Part shown: piece after piece, positions 13,712 through 17,149 of the stretch | How the letters are laid out: every line of letters begins with the position of its first letter | Position numbering within the stretch: position 1 is the first letter of the stretch | Source: Bacilli bacterium | Lineage (GTDB): Bacteria; Bacillota_I; Bacilli_A; RF39; UBA660 | Length of the DNA stretch: 17,149 bases | Direction of reading: 5' to 3' | Assembly (NCBI GenBank): GCA_016283075.1 | Contig: JAEEMF010000073.1 | Location: 1 to 17,149 of the forward strand | Position numbers and translations under genes: made by a program | The notes under the pieces: model-generated | Database searches by the model: none | Told to the model about the DNA's origin: nothing | Seen by the model: the letters and a program-made list of their open reading frames with translations, nothing else

Positions 13712-14543
13712 ATATGATTACATCTACAAGCATACCTAGTATAACACCTACTAAATAAATTATAGATAATATAGATAAGTTTTCTTTCATATTTTTATTA
13801 GTTTTAAATAATATTAGAATACCTAAACCACTACCTGTAAGTAATCCTGAAAGCATAGTACCTAGAGTTACCATTTTAGATAAATATAACTCTGTAATAA
13901 TAACACTACTAGCACAGTTAGGAATTAAACCTACTAAACTAGCTAGGAAGTAAGTAAAGATATTTTTACTTAATAAGATATTACTAATAGTATCCTCTCC
14001 TACAAAATAAATAACAAGTCCTATTAATACATTAGCAAGTAATATAAATAAAGAAATTTTTAAAGTGTGAATTAAACTTGCAATAAAAATGTTTTCTTTA
14101 TCACAGTGACAATCATCATGATCACATATTTCACTTATATGTTCTTTATCTTTCTTCTTATATATAAGGTCTATAATAATACCTACAGTGATACCTACTA
14201 AAACTTTAAAACCTATTATTTTAAGAAGTAGTACTGCACTAGCTTTTTCACTTATCATAATTGGTAACATCTCATCACTTGTTGATAAGAATATTGCTAC
14301 TATAGTACCAAGTGTTATTACATGACTTGAAAATAGATTAGCAGCCATTGTACCAAAACCACATTGTGGAAGTGCTCCTAGTACTGATCCTACTACTGGA
14401 CCATATTTTTTATTCTTTTCTAATACTGTTTTACTTTTCTTACTTAATTTATGTTCAATAAATTCTAAGAAAAGAAAAGTTACTACTAAATAAGGTATAA
14501 CCTTAATAGTATCTAATAAACTATCTAATAATACATCTAACAT
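13710..14543 (-). CDS. Putative heavy-metal/manganese membrane exporter (ArsP_2/DUF2899-like)
   Basis: Polytopic membrane protein of 277 residues. Two internally related halves are visible: VLGALPQCGFGTMAANLFSS followed by GT.VAIFLSTSDEMLPIM (about 54-96) and LVGLIPNCASSVIITELYLS followed by GTMLSGLLTGSG (second half). The PQCGF and STSDE motifs recall the family annotated as a 10-TM putative heavy-metal or manganese exporter, although this member is short. A cytoplasmic loop around residues 132-150 is rich in His, Cys and Asp (His135, Cys140, His142, Cys145, His146, Cys147) and looks metal-binding. It follows the Fur-family gene, with its ribosome binding site TAGGAGG overlapping the fur stop, so the two are co-transcribed and coupled. 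Substrate and direction are unproven; Mn, Fe or Zn are the natural candidates. Confidence 0.72.
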   Translation of the reverse strand: MLDVLLDSLLDTIKVIPYLVVTFLFLEFIEHKLSKKSKTVLEKNKKYGPVVGSVLGALPQCGFGTMAANLFSSHVITLGTIVAIFLSTSDEMLPIMISEKASAVLLLKIIGFKVLVGITVGIIIDLIYKKKDKEHISEICDHDDCHCDKENIFIASLIHTLKISLFILLANVLIGLVIYFVGEDTISNILLSKNIFTYFLASLVGLIPNCASSVIITELYLSKMVTLGTMLSGLLTGSGLGILILFKTNKNMKENLSILSIIYLVGVILGMLVDVII

Positions 14544-14554
14544 TTATATTCCTC

Positions 14555-14941
14555 CTACTTACAGTTTTCACATATTCCATTTAAAATAATATTCTTATTT
14601 GATGGGATAAAATTATGTTCTTTTGATATATGAGAAAGTAAATCACTTAAACAATCACAATCTACGTGGATAAGTGTTCCACACTTATTACACTTTAAAT
14701 AAAAGTGATTCTCTTCATTACAATCCTCTAAATACTGATAATATGTTTGTTTATCTGAACCTATAGTTTTTTTTATACGATCTTCCTCTACTAGTTTATC
14801 TACTAAACGATATATAGTAGTAAGTCCTATATCACTTACATTTTCATATATTTCCTTAATAGTAAACTCTTTTTTAGTATTCTTTAAGATATTCATAATC
14901 ATATCTTTTTGTTTAGTATTATAATTAATATTTCTTGTCAT
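14555..14941 (-). CDS. Fur-family metal-responsive transcriptional repressor
   Basis: Protein of 128 residues. The winged-helix half contains the recognition-helix pattern DIGLTTIYRLVDKLVEEDRI (about 37-56). The metal half has the structural zinc pairs Cys84/Cys87 (CNKCG) and Cys124/Cys127 (CENC), with His79, His92, His104 and His109 as further ligand candidates. It also has two extra cysteines in HVDCDC (Cys95, Cys97). The sequence does not decide between Fur, Zur, PerR and Mur; the PerR-type HxH cannot be read with confidence. ATG start is preceded by AAGGTG. It is the first gene of a two-gene operon with the metal transporter, and a Fur-type palindrome overlaps its own predicted transcription start, implying autoregulation. 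The ribosomal protein L28 gene is divergent across a 175-base gap. Confidence 0.92.
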   Translation of the reverse strand: MTRNINYNTKQKDMIMNILKNTKKEFTIKEIYENVSDIGLTTIYRLVDKLVEEDRIKKTIGSDKQTYYQYLEDCNEENHFYLKCNKCGTLIHVDCDCLSDLLSHISKEHNFIPSNKNIILNGICENCK

Positions 14942-14960
14942 ATAGCACCTTCTTTCAATT

Positions 14961-14975
14961 TGAAAATCATTTTCA
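14961..14975. promoter_or_regulatory. Fur-family operator (7-1-7 palindrome)
   Basis: TGAAAATCATTTTCA is a perfect inverted repeat of 7 bases around one central base. It matches the architecture and most positions of the Fur-box core TGATAATNATTATCA. It sits immediately downstream of the -10 of the fur-family promoter, covering the predicted start of transcription at about 14975, where bound repressor would block initiation. It is about 140 bases upstream of the rpmB start on the other strand. Confidence 0.8.
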
Positions 14976-14981
14976 TATTCA

Positions 14982-15010
14982 ATATTAACACACCCTAAAT
15001 ACTAAGTCAA
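14982..15010 (-). promoter_or_regulatory. Promoter of the fur-exporter operon
   Basis: On the minus strand TTGACT (15005-15010) is separated by 17 bases from TAATAT (14982-14987), with a TG one base upstream of the -10. This is the strongest sigma-A-type promoter in the window and is directly followed by the Fur-type palindrome. Confidence 0.75.
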
Positions 15011-15039
15011 TAAAAAAGATACAAAATCTTTGAAAACAT

Positions 15040-15068
15040 TTGACTTATAATAAAAATTATGATAAAGT
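15040..15068 (+). promoter_or_regulatory. Candidate promoter of rpmB
   Basis: TTGACT (15040-15045) is followed after 17 bases by TAAAGT (15063-15068), giving a leader of about 40 nt before the rpmB ATG. A TATAAT at 15046-15051 is nearby but has no partner -35 at a proper distance. The rest of the 14942-15116 gap holds the fur promoter and operator and nothing else that I recognise. Confidence 0.4.
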
Positions 15069-15116
15069 TATATAGCGTGAAGGAAAAAAATCAATAACTA
15101 TGTGAGGAGGATTAAC

Positions 15117-15287
15117 ATGGCTAAAAAAGGTACTAAAAAATCTCCATTATTTGGAAATAGAAGATCTCATGCTTGTAACGCTACTAAACATGCTCAAAAA
15201 TGTAATTATCAAAATGTTACATTAGAAAACGGTGTTACTGTTAGAAAACCAGCAAGAGAAATTAGATCAATGAAAAAAGCTGCTTAA
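15117..15287 (+). CDS. rpmB: 50S ribosomal protein L28
   Basis: Basic protein of 56 residues, slightly shorter than the 62 of Bacillus L28. The family core FGNRRSHACNATKHAQKCNYQNVTLENG is clear (about residues 12-39), followed by VRKPAREIRSMKK. The usual N-terminal CxxxGK element is replaced by KKGTKKSP, so there is no N-terminal cysteine; this is a zinc-free form. Start: ATG at 15117, seven bases after GAGGAGG. An in-frame ATG at 15102 lies upstream of that ribosome binding site and is rejected. It is a single-gene unit, divergent from the Fur-family gene and convergent with ileS. Confidence 0.93.
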   Translation: MAKKGTKKSPLFGNRRSHACNATKHAQKCNYQNVTLENGVTVRKPAREIRSMKKAA

Positions 15288-15300
15288 TTAGCAGTTTTTT
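15277..15300 (+). terminator. Intrinsic terminator of rpmB
   Basis: CTGCT (15280-15284) pairs with AGCAG (15290-15294) around a 5-nt loop. The stem is extended by A-T pairs and followed by six T. The rpmB stop codon TAA (15285-15287) forms part of the loop. Confidence 0.8.
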
Positions 15301-15310
15301 AATTTGTATA

Positions 15311-15348
15311 AAAAAAAATGAAGAGAAATTATTTCTCTTCATTTTTTT
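15311..15348 (-). terminator. Terminator of ileS, likely bidirectional
   Basis: A 17-bp stem (15312-15328 with 15332-15348) has a 3-nt loop and A/T runs on both sides, so it can end ileS on the minus strand and back up rpmB on the plus strand. The ileS stop (15329-15331) forms the loop. Confidence 0.85.
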
Positions 15349-17149
15349 GTGTATCTATAAATGCATCATGTCCATTTAAATCTACTTTTTCAGATAAGTC
15401 TTCTTTTAGAACTAATTTAGTAGCAAGTGTTTCTTTCATGATAAAGTCTTTTTGATTATTAATAGCTTCTTTTACTTCATCATCACTATTATAGAAAATA
15501 GTAATTCTATCAATTATATCGTAATCTTTTACTTTACGCATATTTTGAACTTTAGAAATAAATTCTCTTGCTATACCCTCTTCAATTAATTCTTTAGTAA
15601 GTTCAGTATTTAAAATAATAAAGTTATTATTTTCCATACCAACATTGAATCCTTCTTTAGAAGATATTCTAACATCTACCATATCTCTAGTTATTTCTTT
15701 ATCCTCTCCACCAATATTCATAGTGATAGATTCTCCAGCTTCTAACTTAGATATTTCTTCTTTAGATAAACCTTCTAGTTTAGTTTGGAATTCTTTAATA
15801 AGTGGTCCAAATACTTTACCTACTTCTTTGAAGTTAGGTTTAACAGACATATTCATATATTCATCTAAGTTGTCAGTAAAGATAACATCCTTAATATTTA
15901 ATTCTTCTTCAATAAGTGGTACTAAATCACTAATTAGTTCTTTATTCTTACCATCTATTAATGCTTCACTAAGTGGTTGTCTTACTTTTATCTTAGTTTC
16001 TTCACGAACATATCTACCTACTGAAATTAAACTTCTTACTAAATCCATTTTTTCTTCAATATGTTCATTTATTAATTTAGAATCACTTACTGGGAAGTCT
16101 TCTAAATGTACTGATTCTTTTCCAGTTAATTTCTTATAAATTTCTTCAGTAGTATAAGGTATTACTGGAGCAATTAATTTACATAAGTTAACTAATACTT
16201 CATAAGTAGTTATATATACACTCTTCTTAGAGTTATCTAGCTCACTACCCCAGAATCTATTTCTATTTCTTCTGATATACCAGTTAGATAAATCCTCTGA
16301 TACAAATGTAGTAACATCTCTTACAACGGCATTTAAGTCATATGCATCATAACCTTTAGTTACATTTTCAACTAATTTGTTATATTTAGAAATTAACCAT
16401 TTATCAATTTCTTCTCTTTCTTCATATGGAACATTACACTCTTTTATATCAATATTATCGATATTAGCATATGTTTCAAAGAATGAATAAGTATTCTTTA
16501 AAGGATTAAAGAATTTAGAATGAACTTCTTTAAGACCTTCTTCATCAAATTTAAGTGGAGTCCATGTTGGAGATACATAAGCAAGATAGAATCTTACTGT
16601 ATCTGCTCCATATTTATGCATAATAGTAAATGGTTCAACAGCATTACCTTTTGATTTATGCATCTTTTGTCCAAATTTATCAAGTAATAATTCGTTAACT
16701 AGAACATTTTTATAAGGACTCTTTCCTGTTACAAATACTCCTAGTACGATTAGAGAGTAGAACCAACCTCTTGTTTGGTCAATACCTTCAGCTATAAAGT
16801 CAGCTGGGTATTGAGACTCCCATAACTCTTTATTTTCAAATGGATAATGATATTGTGCAAAAGGCATTGCTCCTGAGTCAAACCAACAGTCAATAACTTC
16901 TTTAACTCTTGACATTTTCTTACCACATTTTGGACATTTAATATGAATATCATCTACATATGGTCTATGTAAATCTATTGTTTCTGGATCTACAGATTCA
17001 ATAGCTTTTTCTTTAAGTTCTTCTCTAGAACCGATCATTTCATCATGACCACATGAACATCTCCATAAAGGAAGTGGAGTACCCCAATATCTATTTCTAG
17101 ATATAGCCCAGTCATTCATATTTTCAAGCCAGTTACCAAAACGTTTTTC
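15329..17149 (-). CDS. ileS: Isoleucyl-tRNA synthetase, type 2 (eukaryote-like), 5' end outside the window
   Basis: Charges tRNA-Ile. The last 606 residues are present; the frame is open to the window edge, and the missing part includes the HIGH motif and most of the editing domain. Visible are NRYWGTPLPLWRC, a zinc ribbon (CSCG, CPKCGKKM), EVIDCWFDSGAMPFAQ, DFIAEGIDQTRGWFY, the KMSKS loop as KMHKS (16652-16666) and the anticodon-binding domain with NWYIRRNRNRFWG. The C-terminus has KIKVRQPLSEALI and an EGIAREFISKVQNMRK element. NRYWGTPLP, the RxxVDxR-type C-terminal domain and the absence of the C-terminal zinc finger of type 1 enzymes identify the type 2 class, which is typically mupirocin-tolerant. 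It ends in a strong terminator, convergent with rpmB. The first methionine in the window (17119) is internal, not the start. Confidence 0.96.
   Translation of the reverse strand, partial: EKRFGNWLENMNDWAISRNRYWGTPLPLWRCSCGHDEMIGSREELKEKAIESVDPETIDLHRPYVDDIHIKCPKCGKKMSRVKEVIDCWFDSGAMPFAQYHYPFENKELWESQYPADFIAEGIDQTRGWFYSLIVLGVFVTGKSPYKNVLVNELLLDKFGQKMHKSKGNAVEPFTIMHKYGADTVRFYLAYVSPTWTPLKFDEEGLKEVHSKFFNPLKNTYSFFETYANIDNIDIKECNVPYEEREEIDKWLISKYNKLVENVTKGYDAYDLNAVVRDVTTFVSEDLSNWYIRRNRNRFWGSELDNSKKSVYITTYEVLVNLCKLIAPVIPYTTEEIYKKLTGKESVHLEDFPVSDSKLINEHIEEKMDLVRSLISVGRYVREETKIKVRQPLSEALIDGKNKELISDLVPLIEEELNIKDVIFTDNLDEYMNMSVKPNFKEVGKVFGPLIKEFQTKLEGLSKEEISKLEAGESITMNIGGEDKEITRDMVDVRISSKEGFNVGMENNNFIILNTELTKELIEEGIAREFISKVQNMRKVKDYDIIDRITIFYNSDDEVKEAINNQKDFIMKETLATKLVLKEDLSEKVDLNGHDAFIDTQKNEEK

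Overview
The window is about 17.1 kb of very AT-rich bacterial chromosome (I judge roughly 30% GC by eye). It is densely packed, and nearly all genes lie on the minus strand. The gene set (IreB, RuvX/YqgF, DUF1292, an alanyl T-box, Fur with a 7-1-7 operator, short intergenic gaps) points to a low-GC Gram-positive lineage: Bacilli or a Mollicutes-related, uncultured gut-type Firmicute. I cannot name the genus. There are no rRNA or tRNA genes, insertion sequences, prophage blocks or CRISPR arrays. This is a housekeeping region with a few unusual insertions and variants.

Layout, following minus-strand transcription from the right end. (1) ileS (type 2, 5' end beyond the window) converges on rpmB, the ribosomal protein L28 gene on the plus strand. 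(2) A Fur-family regulator and a putative heavy-metal membrane exporter form a translationally coupled pair. Their promoter carries a perfect 15-bp Fur-type palindrome at the predicted transcription start. (3) dnaE (short, with a degenerate PHP domain) is followed by frr, a SanA/ElyC-like membrane protein and a CrtO-like two-TM protein. (4) A DUF368 (PopT-type) gene on the plus strand is divergent from an AI-2E-family transporter gene. (5) An alanine-specific T-box riboswitch precedes a three-gene operon: a phage-type deoxynucleoside monophosphate kinase, cmk and a short alaS. (6) Two tandem paralogous membrane-anchored proteins of unknown function, the first with a cytoplasmic zinc ribbon, sit between alaS and the ireB-ruvX-DUF1292 cluster. 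In Bacillus the alaS-ireB-ruvX-DUF1292 order is contiguous, so the paralog pair interrupts a conserved neighbourhood.

The genome style is compact. Intrinsic terminators repeatedly overlap the stop codon of the gene they end. They are followed within tens of bases by an extended -10 box, a ribosome binding site and the next start. Two ribosome-binding-site classes are visible: GGAGG-type and AGGTGAT-type. In four genes the GTG inside AGGTGAT is in frame and mimics a start codon; I corrected those starts to the downstream ATG. All 18 stop codons are TAA or TAG; TGA is not used.

The best candidates for something undescribed are the tandem zinc-ribbon/non-ribbon paralog pair next to ireB, and the alanine T-box operon that couples alanyl-tRNA charging to two nucleotide kinases and a C-Ala-less AlaRS. 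The Fur/exporter circuit, whose logic is not obvious, comes next.
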